DNA from: Solimonas sp. K1W22B-7
GTDB taxonomy: Bacteria > Pseudomonadota > Gammaproteobacteria > Nevskiales > Nevskiaceae
Direction: 5' to 3'
NCBI RefSeq assembly: GCF_003428335.1
Contig: NZ_CP031704.1
Location: 1,364,001 to 1,428,000, forward strand
Length of the DNA stretch: 64,000 nt
The notes below the pieces were generated by a model. The model worked only from the letters and a program-made list of their open reading frames with translations. It ran no database searches and had not been told where the DNA came from. The position numbers and the translations under genes were made by a program. Below, piece by piece: positions 19,474-27,105 of the stretch. Position 1 is the stretch's first letter. The number at the start of each line of letters is the position of its first letter.

Positions 19474-21819
19474 ATGTCCGCTTACCCGTTCCGCCGTTTC
19501 GCCACCGAGGAGCCCACGGAGGTTCCGGGCGAGTTGCGCGCACCGCGCCGCAAGCCGCCGACACTGACGGACGAGGTGTTCAGTCCCAAGGAACTGGCGC
19601 TGGCGCGCCTCTACGACGGCCGCCGCGACAGCAACGCCATCCTGTCGCTGGCGCGCAGCGAGCTGCACCTGGACCTGGACCGCGAGACCCTGGAGGCCTT
19701 CGCCGCACGGCTGGCGATCGCCGGCCAGCTGCAGGCCGGCGAGTGGGAGCCGCTGCCGTCTCCGGCGATCACCGATTCCGCCCAGCGCGAGCCGCTGCGT
19801 CCCGCCGTGCCCTGGTCCATGCCGCCGTCCACCATGCCCGGCTCGCTGGCCGGCGCCGGCACCTTCGGCGGCCTGCTGGGCCTGATCACCGACCGCCGCG
19901 GCATCGCGCGCCGGGCCTGGGCAGAACTGGATCCGGCACCCTGGCTGGGCTTCGGCCGCCTGCTCAACTGGCCGCTCACCGGCCGTGCCGGCGCGCTGGC
20001 ACTGGCCGCGCTGATGGCCTTCGTCTTCTACGGGCTCTGGCAGCTGCGCCTCGAAGCCGCCGTGGACCTGCTGCGCGTACGCTCCTGGCCGGGCCTGGCC
20101 GGCATCCTGTGGCTGGCGCTGACGCTGATCCATGTCTTCGGCCAGGCCGCGCGAGCGGCGGCGATCCATCATTTCACCGGCGTGCGGCCCCAGATCGGCC
20201 TGGTGCGCGGGCCCTTCGTGCTGCCGCTGGCGCATGTCGAGACCGCCGGGCCGGCCGAGCGTGCCGACCGCAGTGCGCGCAGCCGCATCGTCGCCTCGGC
20301 ACTCACGGGCCTGGCACTGCTGTTCTGCGCCGCCGGCATCTTCTGGATGATCAGCCGCGGTAGCCAGACTTCGGTGCCCTCCGTGGCGCTGTGGGTGGCG
20401 CTGCTGGCGCTGTTCACGCTGCTGCTGCGCCTCAACCCGCTGGCGCGCCGCGACGGCTACTACCTGCTGGCGCAGCATCTCAACCTGCCGGACCTGCGCG
20501 AGCAGGCGGTGGGGGCGCTGCTGGGTATAGCGCGCCGCGGCTGGGTCATGCAGCAGCGCCGGCTCAGCCCGCGCACGCTGGTCCTCTATCTGGCCTTGTG
20601 CGCGCTCAGCCTGATCGCGCTGATGTCCTTGTTCATGGCCTTTGCCGGCCGATGGGTGATCGAACGGCAGGGTGGTGTCGGTTTTCTTCTTGTGATCGCG
20701 TTCATGGGGGTTCTTGTGAGTCAGTCATACCGCAACTCGCGCGGCGGCGCCGCCAACACCGGCCTGGGCGTGCCCGGGCAGCCGTGGTGGAAGTTCTGGG
20801 CCGGATTCACGCGCACTCACTGGATCATCGTCGGCCTCGTGCTGCTGATCCTGGTCCTGCCTTACCGCTACCACGCCAGCGGCGACTTCGTCGTGCTGCC
20901 GAGCGCACGCGCCGATGTCCGCGCGCTGACCGCCGGCGACGTCCGCGAGGTCCTGGTCAAGGAAGGCGACGTGGTGAAAGCCGGACAGGTGATCGCCCGC
21001 ATCTCCGACTACGAGCAGCGCGCCCTGGTGGCCGCCTCCGAGGCCCGCCTGGCCCAGCTCGAAGCCGACATGTCGCTGGCCAAGAAGGGTGGCAAGGCCG
21101 AAGAGGTGGTGGTGGCCGAAAGCGCCGTGCAGACCGCGCAGAAGCGTGCCGAGGTGTCGGCCGCGCAGGCCAAGCGCCTTGAAGGCGCCTTCCGCAAGAA
21201 GTCGGTCACCGCGCAGGAATACGAGCGTGCCCAGGGCCAGGCGGATGTCGACGCCAAGGCGCTGGAAGAAGCGCGCAGCCGCCTCGGCCTGGTGCGCAGC
21301 CCCGCGGTGGGCGAGCGCCTCAAGGCGATCGAGGCCCAGCTCAAGGAAGCGCAGGCTGAACTCGCCTACCAGCAGGAGCGCCTCAGCTACACCAAGATCA
21401 CCGCGCCGATCGCCGGCCGCGTGGTCTCCGGCTCGCTGATGTTCTCGCGCGGCAGCTTCCTCAACCGCGGCGACCAGCTGGCCACCATCGAGGACGCCGG
21501 CCAGCGCATCGCCGAGGTCAAGCTGCCCGAAAACACCATCGGCGAGATCAAGCTCGACAACGCCGTCACCGCCAAGGCCTGGGCCTTCCCCGGCACCGGC
21601 TTCGACGGCAAGGTCACCGGCATCGCGCCGGCCGCCGAAGACGGCGAGTACGGCAAGATCGTGCGCGTGCAGGTGGCGATCGAAGACCCGGAGAACAGGC
21701 TGCTGCCGGGCATCACCGGCAACGCCAAGGTCTCGGGCGGCTGGCACCCGCTGTTCGTTGCCTTCAGCCGCGCGCTGGTGCGTTTCCTGTTCGTCGAAGT
21801 CTGGTCCTGGATTCCGTGA
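19474..21819 (+). CDS. HlyD-type periplasmic adaptor fused to an M50-like membrane domain
   Basis: 781 residues. Residues 35-100 look like a small winged-helix/PqqD-like domain (EVFSPKELALARLYDGRRDS). About 165-460 is a multi-pass domain related to M50 site-2 proteases: the LDG-type motif NPLARRDGYYLLAQHLN is intact, but HExxH is replaced by HVFGQ, losing the glutamate and second histidine, so it should be protease-dead. A final membrane span (WIIVGLVLLILVLPY) leads to the HlyD part: lipoyl-like hairpin (VREVLVKEGDVVKAGQVIA), a long coiled coil and barrel (YTKITAPIAGRVV). No ABC, RND or MFS pump is adjacent. The ATG at 19474 has an AGGG/AGGA site. Confidence 0.9.
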   Translation: MSAYPFRRFATEEPTEVPGELRAPRRKPPTLTDEVFSPKELALARLYDGRRDSNAILSLARSELHLDLDRETLEAFAARLAIAGQLQAGEWEPLPSPAITDSAQREPLRPAVPWSMPPSTMPGSLAGAGTFGGLLGLITDRRGIARRAWAELDPAPWLGFGRLLNWPLTGRAGALALAALMAFVFYGLWQLRLEAAVDLLRVRSWPGLAGILWLALTLIHVFGQAARAAAIHHFTGVRPQIGLVRGPFVLPLAHVETAGPAERADRSARSRIVASALTGLALLFCAAGIFWMISRGSQTSVPSVALWVALLALFTLLLRLNPLARRDGYYLLAQHLNLPDLREQAVGALLGIARRGWVMQQRRLSPRTLVLYLALCALSLIALMSLFMAFAGRWVIERQGGVGFLLVIAFMGVLVSQSYRNSRGGAANTGLGVPGQPWWKFWAGFTRTHWIIVGLVLLILVLPYRYHASGDFVVLPSARADVRALTAGDVREVLVKEGDVVKAGQVIARISDYEQRALVAASEARLAQLEADMSLAKKGGKAEEVVVAESAVQTAQKRAEVSAAQAKRLEGAFRKKSVTAQEYERAQGQADVDAKALEEARSRLGLVRSPAVGERLKAIEAQLKEAQAELAYQQERLSYTKITAPIAGRVVSGSLMFSRGSFLNRGDQLATIEDAGQRIAEVKLPENTIGEIKLDNAVTAKAWAFPGTGFDGKVTGIAPAAEDGEYGKIVRVQVAIEDPENRLLPGITGNAKVSGGWHPLFVAFSRALVRFLFVEVWSWIP

Positions 21820-23303
21820 TCCAGCTGCCGCCCGCGCCGAGCGAGGCCGATTTCCGCCTGACCGCCCCCAGCGGTTTCGGAGACGGCTGGAACCACTATG
21901 CCCACAGCATGGCGGTGTTCAAGGGCCGCGTGTACGTCGGGACGACACGCGGCGCCTTCGCGGGCCTGAAGTTCGGCATCACCGTGCCGGCGCTGGCGCC
22001 CTGGCCGATCGAAACCCCGCCGGGCCTCTACGACATCGACCGCCGCGCCGAGATCTGGGAGTACAACCCCGAGACCGCGACCTGGCGCCTGGCCTTCCGC
22101 TCGCCCTACGTCACCGGCGTCAACGGCCGTCCCAACGTGCCGAGCTACATCGGCTACCGCGGCATGAACGTCTTCCAGGACGTCAGCGACAGGGAGCCCT
22201 GCCTCTACATCTCCACCTGGTCGCCGCATCTGGCGCATTCGCCCGACGTGCTGCGCACCGAGGACGGCGTCAACTTCAGCACGATCCCGCGTCCGCCCTG
22301 GAGTCCGCTGGTGCGCGCCTGCCGCACCTTCCAGCCGTTCAAGGGCCGCGTGCACATGAGCCCCACGGCCTCCGGTTCGGCCAAGGGCTACAACCAGGAC
22401 GTCGGCTCCGAGGCGGTGATCTACGCCAACGGCGACCTGCAGCACGGCAAGTGGGAGCCGGCCAACGAGGAAGGCTTCGGCAACAAGAACAACCTCACGA
22501 TCTTCGAGATGGGCGTCTATGACGACCACCTCTACGGCGGCGTGATGAATCCCATCACCGGCGGCGAGCTGTGGAAGTCGCCGGGCGGCGACCTGCCCTA
22601 CAAGTGGACCAAGGTCTTCGACAAGGGCGCCGGCCGCGGCCCGCAGAACGAGGGCCCCGGCGCGATGTGCGCGTTCAAGGGCGCGTTCTACGTCGCTTGC
22701 GCCATCGTCAACGGCGGCTTCCACCGCGAATACAAGATCGGCCCGGCCGCGGCCGAGATGCTGCGCGTCTGGCCCGACGACTCCTGGGACCTGATCGCCG
22801 GCGAGGCGCGCATGACCGACCAGGGCCTCAAGGTGCCGCTGTCGGGCTACTCGCCGGGCTTCGACAACATCTTCAACGGCTACATCTGGCGCATGGAAGT
22901 GCACGAGGACTGGCTCTACGCCAGCACCATGTCCTGGGCGATGCTGATGCCCTACCTGCCGCTGCATGCCTGGCCCACCGACGTACACAACGTGATCCGC
23001 CGCCTGGGCGTGGACCGCCTGGCCGAGACCGGCGGCTGCCAGCTGTGGCGCACGCATGACGGCATCCACTGGGAACCGGTGACGCGCAACGGCTTCGGCA
23101 ACAAGTACAACTGGGGCATCCGCACGCTCGCCTCCACGCCGCATGGCCTGATGGTGGGCACCGCCAATCCCTTCGGTCCGCGCGTGGCGGTGGAGCGCGA
23201 CGGCGCCTGGGGCTATGTCGACAATCCGCGCGGCGGCTGCGAGCTGTGGATCGGCAAGACCGGCGCGCGCGATGCCGCGATCGGTGGAGCCGGGCATGGC
23301 TGA
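21816..23303 (+). CDS. Predicted beta-propeller protein, function unknown
   Basis: 495 residues, starting at a GTG that overlaps the adaptor stop (GTGA), so the two are translationally coupled. There is no signal peptide. Repeated blade-like segments occur (HSMAVFKGRVYVGTTRG, AEIWEYNPETATWRLAFRS, PFKGRVHMSPTASG, MGVYDDHLYGGVMNP, MEVHEDWLYASTMSW, GLMVGTANPFGP). These resemble kelch-like propellers in which each blade has a G-x-LY(V/A)G strand. No catalytic motif is recognised. Coupling to a TolC/HlyD pair and a sulfotransferase suggests a role in modifying or delivering an exported product. Confidence 0.65.
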   Translation: MIQLPPAPSEADFRLTAPSGFGDGWNHYAHSMAVFKGRVYVGTTRGAFAGLKFGITVPALAPWPIETPPGLYDIDRRAEIWEYNPETATWRLAFRSPYVTGVNGRPNVPSYIGYRGMNVFQDVSDREPCLYISTWSPHLAHSPDVLRTEDGVNFSTIPRPPWSPLVRACRTFQPFKGRVHMSPTASGSAKGYNQDVGSEAVIYANGDLQHGKWEPANEEGFGNKNNLTIFEMGVYDDHLYGGVMNPITGGELWKSPGGDLPYKWTKVFDKGAGRGPQNEGPGAMCAFKGAFYVACAIVNGGFHREYKIGPAAAEMLRVWPDDSWDLIAGEARMTDQGLKVPLSGYSPGFDNIFNGYIWRMEVHEDWLYASTMSWAMLMPYLPLHAWPTDVHNVIRRLGVDRLAETGGCQLWRTHDGIHWEPVTRNGFGNKYNWGIRTLASTPHGLMVGTANPFGPRVAVERDGAWGYVDNPRGGCELWIGKTGARDAAIGGAGHG

Positions 23304-24195
23304 GACACAGACTCCTGTCTGGCTGCTCGGCGCGCCGTTCTCCGGCCTGACCTGGCTGGCGGGCGTGCTCGGCACGCACCCGCAGCTCTACGCCACGCCG
23401 CAGCTGCACCTGACGCTGGCCGACGATGTCGACGGCCTGCTCGATATTTTCGCCACCAGCCAGGGCGAGCACGGCCATGGCCTGCTGCGCACCGTCGCCG
23501 AGGTTGCCTGCGGCGGCCAGACCGACGCCGGCGTTGCCGCCGCGCGCGGCTGGCTGGAACAGCGCCGCAAGCTCAAGGTTTCCGCGCTGCTGGCCGAGCT
23601 GGCCGCGCGCGTGGCGCCGCGCCGCCTGGTGATCCCCGACGCCGAAACCGCGCTGCGGCCCTACGAGCTGCTGCGGCTGCTGCGCCTGGCGCCGGACGCT
23701 CCGCTGGTGCAACTGGTGCGGCACCCTTACACGCAGGGCCGCCTGATGAGCGCCTGGGGCGTGGAGCGGCTGTTCGTGCCGATGGACTACAAGGACTACT
23801 CGCAGGATCCGCCGCAGGTGGAGCCGCAGATTCCCTGGCTGCGTGCCCAGATGAACCTGGACCGCGCCGCCGGCTACGCCCGGCTGCGCCGCATCACCGC
23901 CGAGGACCTGGACCGCGATTTCCTCGACACCCTGGCCGGGCTTTGCCAATGGCTGGGAGTGGATGCCGATCCGGTGACCCTGGAACTGATGGCCGACCCC
24001 GGCCGCTGGCCCTACGCCGGCCTGGGCCCCGCTGAGGCTCCCGGCGGCCTGGAACCCGACGTGCTGATGGACTGGCCCGCAGGCCTCGGCGCCCAGGCAC
24101 CCGCCGGCAGCCTGGAAAACCCCTTGCCCTGGCGCGACGACGGCGCCGCCTTCGATCCGCAGGTGCAGAAGCTGGCGCGGGGCTACGGCTACTAG
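23296..24195 (+). CDS. Sulfotransferase-like P-loop protein
   Basis: 299 residues. PVWLLGAPFSGLTWLAGVLG at residues 7-26 matches the 5'-phosphosulfate loop of PAPS-dependent sulfotransferases, and LVQLVRHPYTQGRLMS resembles the 3'-phosphate motif (LVRHP). The canonical lysine of the loop is replaced (FSGLTW), so activity is uncertain. The ATG at 23296 overlaps the preceding stop by 8 bases. It is the last gene of the TolC-HlyD-propeller run, and a sulfated exported molecule is a reasonable inference. Confidence 0.7.
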   Translation: MAETQTPVWLLGAPFSGLTWLAGVLGTHPQLYATPQLHLTLADDVDGLLDIFATSQGEHGHGLLRTVAEVACGGQTDAGVAAARGWLEQRRKLKVSALLAELAARVAPRRLVIPDAETALRPYELLRLLRLAPDAPLVQLVRHPYTQGRLMSAWGVERLFVPMDYKDYSQDPPQVEPQIPWLRAQMNLDRAAGYARLRRITAEDLDRDFLDTLAGLCQWLGVDADPVTLELMADPGRWPYAGLGPAEAPGGLEPDVLMDWPAGLGAQAPAGSLENPLPWRDDGAAFDPQVQKLARGYGY

Positions 24196-24228
24196 GGCCT
24201 GGCGAGCGCCGCCCGGAGCCGCCGCCGT

Positions 24229-24804
24229 TCAGGACGGCGGCGGCACCTCGGGCTTGGCCGGCGGCGGCGGCGGGGTCGTCGGTGCGGCGGGCTGGGCCGG
24301 CGGCGTACCCGGAGGAGCCGGCGGCGGCGGGGGCACTTCCGCCGAGCCATCCAGCGTGGTCCGCGTTTCCACCGCTACGCCCTCGCGCACCTTCACCCAG
24401 GGGGGGAAGGCCCCCTGGCGCTGCGCAAAGGTCCAGATCTCGTAGGGGCCCTGCGCATCCGAGCCGGGCGTGGTCTTGTGGTCGCTGTACTGCCCGGCCG
24501 CGGCGAGAATTTCCTGCCCGGTCATGCCCAGCAGCACGCGGTTGGCCTTGATCGCCGTGCTGACATCGCCCGCCGGCAGCGGCGGCGGCTTGACGAAGGG
24601 CCCGCTGCTCTCCGCGCCCTTGCCCCCCTGGCCCATGTTGCCGATCACCGAGATCGGCGGCAGCTTGGCGCGGCTGTCCTCGCGCGACTGCCCGGCACAG
24701 GGCTTGTCCTGGTACGAGGTCTTGCCGTTGACCTTGCAGCGGAACACGTCCGCCTGGGCGTTGGCAGAAACCAGCAGCAAGAGGCTCAGCAGCAGACGAT
24801 TCAT
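24229..24804 (-). CDS. DUF4124-type periplasmic protein with proline-rich tail
   Basis: 191 residues. A signal peptide (LLLSLLLLVSANAQA) leads into the DUF4124 signature (DVFRCKVNGKTSYQDKPC), a two-cysteine domain common in gammaproteobacterial envelope proteins. A middle segment (VLLGMTGQEILAAAGQYSDH...GPYEIWTF) resembles SmpA/OmlA-like repeats. The last 40 residues are almost pure Pro/Ala/Thr and may span peptidoglycan. The start at 24804 is chosen to place the signal peptide first. Confidence 0.75.
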   Translation of the reverse strand: MNRLLLSLLLLVSANAQADVFRCKVNGKTSYQDKPCAGQSREDSRAKLPPISVIGNMGQGGKGAESSGPFVKPPPLPAGDVSTAIKANRVLLGMTGQEILAAAGQYSDHKTTPGSDAQGPYEIWTFAQRQGAFPPWVKVREGVAVETRTTLDGSAEVPPPPPAPPGTPPAQPAAPTTPPPPPAKPEVPPPS

Positions 24805-24893
24805 GCGACTCCGATCGGGGCGTACAAGGGGCCCGCTTGCGACTATCATGCCCCGGAGATTCCGGTGCGTCATTACCTGCGGAGTGTACTCGT

Positions 24894-25100
24894 ATGATCC
24901 TGCGGATACCCGGCTTGGCCCTGCTGGGCGTCATCGCCGCCAGCAGCGGCTGCAGCTCCGAGGAAATCTACAACAGCAGCTCGGAGTGGCGTGCCCAGGA
25001 ATGCGGCAAGCTCGAGCCGCGCGAGCAGGAACAGTGCCGGCAGGAGGCCCGCACTCCGTACTCGCAGGTCCGCAAGGCGCGGGGCGAGGCGGGGCAATAG
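24894..25100 (+). CDS. Small putative lipoprotein
   Basis: 68 residues. The hydrophobic start MILRIPGLALLGVIAASSGC resembles a lipoprotein signal with Cys20, although serine at -3 is not ideal. The mature part is short, charged and glutamine-rich (ECGKLEPREQEQCRQEARTP). It resembles unnamed small lipoproteins of related bacteria. It reads divergently from the DUF4124 gene and may start a short operon running to 26.4 kb. Confidence 0.55.
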   Translation: MILRIPGLALLGVIAASSGCSSEEIYNSSSEWRAQECGKLEPREQEQCRQEARTPYSQVRKARGEAGQ

Positions 25101-25128
25101 CGGGCATGACCTGATCCGGTCGTCAGCC

Positions 25129-25479
25129 ATGAAGCACATCCTGTTCATCTGCAGCCAGAACCGCCTGCGCAGCCCCACGGCCGAGCAGGTGTTCGCCGAT
25201 CATCCCGGCATCCAGACCAGCTCAGCCGGGCTCAACCACGACGCCGACAATCCGGTCACGCCGGAGCTGCTGGACTGGGCCGACCTGGTGTTCGTGATGG
25301 AGCGGGCGCACCGCAGCAAGCTGTCGGCGCGCTTCCGCTCCAGCCTGCACGGCAAGCGCGTGGTCTGCCTGGACATCCCCGACAACTACGGACTGATGGA
25401 CCCGGCGCTGGTGCGCCTGCTGCGGGCCAAGGTGCCGCGCTTCCTGCCGCGCGGCGTGGAGGACGCAGGTGAGAACTGA
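25129..25479 (+). CDS. Low-molecular-weight protein-tyrosine-phosphatase-like protein
   Basis: 116 residues. The N-terminus LFICSQNRLRSPTAE carries the C-x2-N-x2-R-S loop of LMW phosphatases, with Cys8 and Arg14. The family's C-terminal DPY-type general acid region is replaced by LDIPDNYGLMDPALV, so this is the short family of low-molecular-weight tyrosine phosphatase-like proteins. The ATG at 25129 puts the loop at the usual distance. Its end overlaps the next gene by 11 bases. Confidence 0.85.
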   Translation: MKHILFICSQNRLRSPTAEQVFADHPGIQTSSAGLNHDADNPVTPELLDWADLVFVMERAHRSKLSARFRSSLHGKRVVCLDIPDNYGLMDPALVRLLRAKVPRFLPRGVEDAGEN

Positions 25480-26032
25480 GCTGCCCTACGACTTCCCGGT
25501 GGTGACGGCCAGCGACGGCCAGCCGCGCTTCATGGTCTGGAGCCGGGCGCTGGACCGCTTCGAGGCCTACAACGGCAACCAGTCCTGGCGCTCCTGGCCG
25601 CTGCTGCGTGCCGACCTGCTGGCGGAGCAGGGCCGCGAAGACGGCGAGCGCCTGTTGCAGCAGTACCAGGCCCTGGCACCGCAGTCCGTGCAGCGCATGG
25701 GTCTGGAGCCGGCACCGGGTGAACCGGTCCGGCCGCGCCGGTCGCGGCTGCTGGTGCCGGGCCTGGCATTGCTGGCGGTGATGCTGGCTTTGGCCTGCTG
25801 GCCCCTGTACATCCGGCCGGCACTGGAAGAGACGGGTCTGCTGCGGCCCCGGTCGGCAGCGGAACTGCGCTACCAGCGGTTCCTGCAGCAGACCGAGGGC
25901 TGCACCGAGAAGAAGAACGTACCGGGCGATGCCGCCTCGCCTTATCCCAGGGAGCAGGTATTCCTCTGCCCGGACGGCAACGTCCGGTTCTGGAAGCAGG
26001 CGCCGTTGTCGCCGGACGGGGTCCTGCCGTGA
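25469..26032 (+). CDS. Hypothetical single-span membrane protein
   Basis: 187 residues from a GTG start overlapping the phosphatase gene. About 85 cytoplasmic residues precede one membrane span (LLVPGLALLAVMLALACWPLY) and a tail of about 80 residues with two cysteines (TEGCTEKKN, FLCPDG). No family is recognised. Overlaps on both sides indicate translational coupling with the phosphatase and the DUF5329 gene. Confidence 0.6.
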   Translation: MRTELPYDFPVVTASDGQPRFMVWSRALDRFEAYNGNQSWRSWPLLRADLLAEQGREDGERLLQQYQALAPQSVQRMGLEPAPGEPVRPRRSRLLVPGLALLAVMLALACWPLYIRPALEETGLLRPRSAAELRYQRFLQQTEGCTEKKNVPGDAASPYPREQVFLCPDGNVRFWKQAPLSPDGVLP

Positions 26033-26418
26033 GGGCCGGCAAGCCGCTGCTGCGCGGGGGCCTGCTGGCGCTGCTGCTGGCCGTTTCTCCGGCGTGGGCC
26101 GCCGAGCTGCCTGCGCCTGCCGCGGCCGAGATCGGCCGCCTGCTGGACGCACTGGAGACCTCCGGCTGCCGTTTCAACCGCAACGGCAGCTGGTACCCCG
26201 CGGCAGATGCGCGCGGACACCTGGCGAAGAAGGTGGATTACCTGCGCGACAAGGGCCTGCTCGCCAGCGCCGAGGACTTCATCACCCGGGCCGGCACCGG
26301 CAGCAGCGTCTCCGGCAAGCCCTACCAGGTGCAATGTGGCACTCAGCCAGCCCAATCCAGCGCCGACTGGCTGCGCGGGCAGCTGCGGCGGCTGAGGTCG
26401 CCGGTACAGGTACCTTGA
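26029..26418 (+). CDS. DUF5329-family secreted protein
   Basis: 129 residues from a GTG that overlaps the previous stop (GTGA). A signal peptide (LLALLLAVSPAWA) precedes the DUF5329 pattern: EIGRLLDALETSGCRFNRNG, HLAKKVDYLRDKGL, SAEDFITRAGTGSSVSGKPY. The family has no known function. It is exported to the periplasm. The 171 bases after it (26419-26589) show no gene. Confidence 0.75.
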   Translation: MRAGKPLLRGGLLALLLAVSPAWAAELPAPAAAEIGRLLDALETSGCRFNRNGSWYPAADARGHLAKKVDYLRDKGLLASAEDFITRAGTGSSVSGKPYQVQCGTQPAQSSADWLRGQLRRLRSPVQVP

Positions 26419-26589
26419 AAGGACAGGGCGGCAGCGCCGGTCCGCGCTTAGGCAATATCTCCCACCCCGCACGGGTGGTTGCTGTCATGCACCGCTGCTA
26501 GGCTCGGGCGCTCTAAAACTGCGCAAAACGCAGCGTACTGATGCCATTGCCCAAATTCCTGCCGGGGACAGCGTCTCCGAAAGCCGTTC

Positions 26590-27060
26590 ATGAGTCATAA
26601 GCTCGTCGATTACCGCTTCGATCGCATACCCGCCTTCCTGGGCCAGGAGCTGGGTGTCAGCGAGTGGATGACGCTGGAGCAGTGGCGCATCAACGAGTTC
26701 GCCCACTGCACGGGCGACGACCAGTGGATCCACACCGATCCCGAGCGCTGCTCGCGGGAGAGCCCCTACGGCGTGCCCATCGCCCACGGCTTCCTCACGC
26801 TGTCGCTGCTGGCACAGCTGATGAACGACCTCAAGCTGATGCCCGAGGGCACCAGCATCGCCCTCAATGCCGGCATCAACAACGTGCGCTTCAAGAGCGT
26901 GGTGAGGGTCGGCAGCCGCATGCGCGTCCGCGTTAAACTGGCCGCGGTGACGCCCAATGGACCGGACCGCCTGCTGACCATCTCCGCCTGTGCGCTGGAG
27001 ATCGAGGGCGAAAAAGATCCGGCCTTGCTGGCGGACATCGTCGTGCTGCTGTGCCGCTGA
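26590..27060 (+). CDS. MaoC-family (R)-enoyl-CoA hydratase
   Basis: 156 residues, a single hot-dog domain. The hydratase-2 motif is visible: NEFAHCTGDDQWIHTDPERC with the catalytic Asp/His, then PIAHGFLTLSLLAQL. It hydrates trans-2-enoyl-CoA to (R)-3-hydroxyacyl-CoA and could feed polyhydroxyalkanoate or other lipid synthesis. It lies 45 bases ahead of the lipoprotein gene in the same direction. Confidence 0.92.
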   Translation: MSHKLVDYRFDRIPAFLGQELGVSEWMTLEQWRINEFAHCTGDDQWIHTDPERCSRESPYGVPIAHGFLTLSLLAQLMNDLKLMPEGTSIALNAGINNVRFKSVVRVGSRMRVRVKLAAVTPNGPDRLLTISACALEIEGEKDPALLADIVVLLCR

Positions 27061-27105
27061 AGCGGCCGGCCGCGCGATCACTCAAAACTACCGAGGAGTA
27101 GCCCG

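Noticed and set aside
23215-23295. Upstream extension of the sulfotransferase gene to 23215
   Set aside because: It would overlap 89 bases of the propeller gene. The P-loop then sits far from the N-terminus, whereas the ATG at 23296 gives the normal layout.
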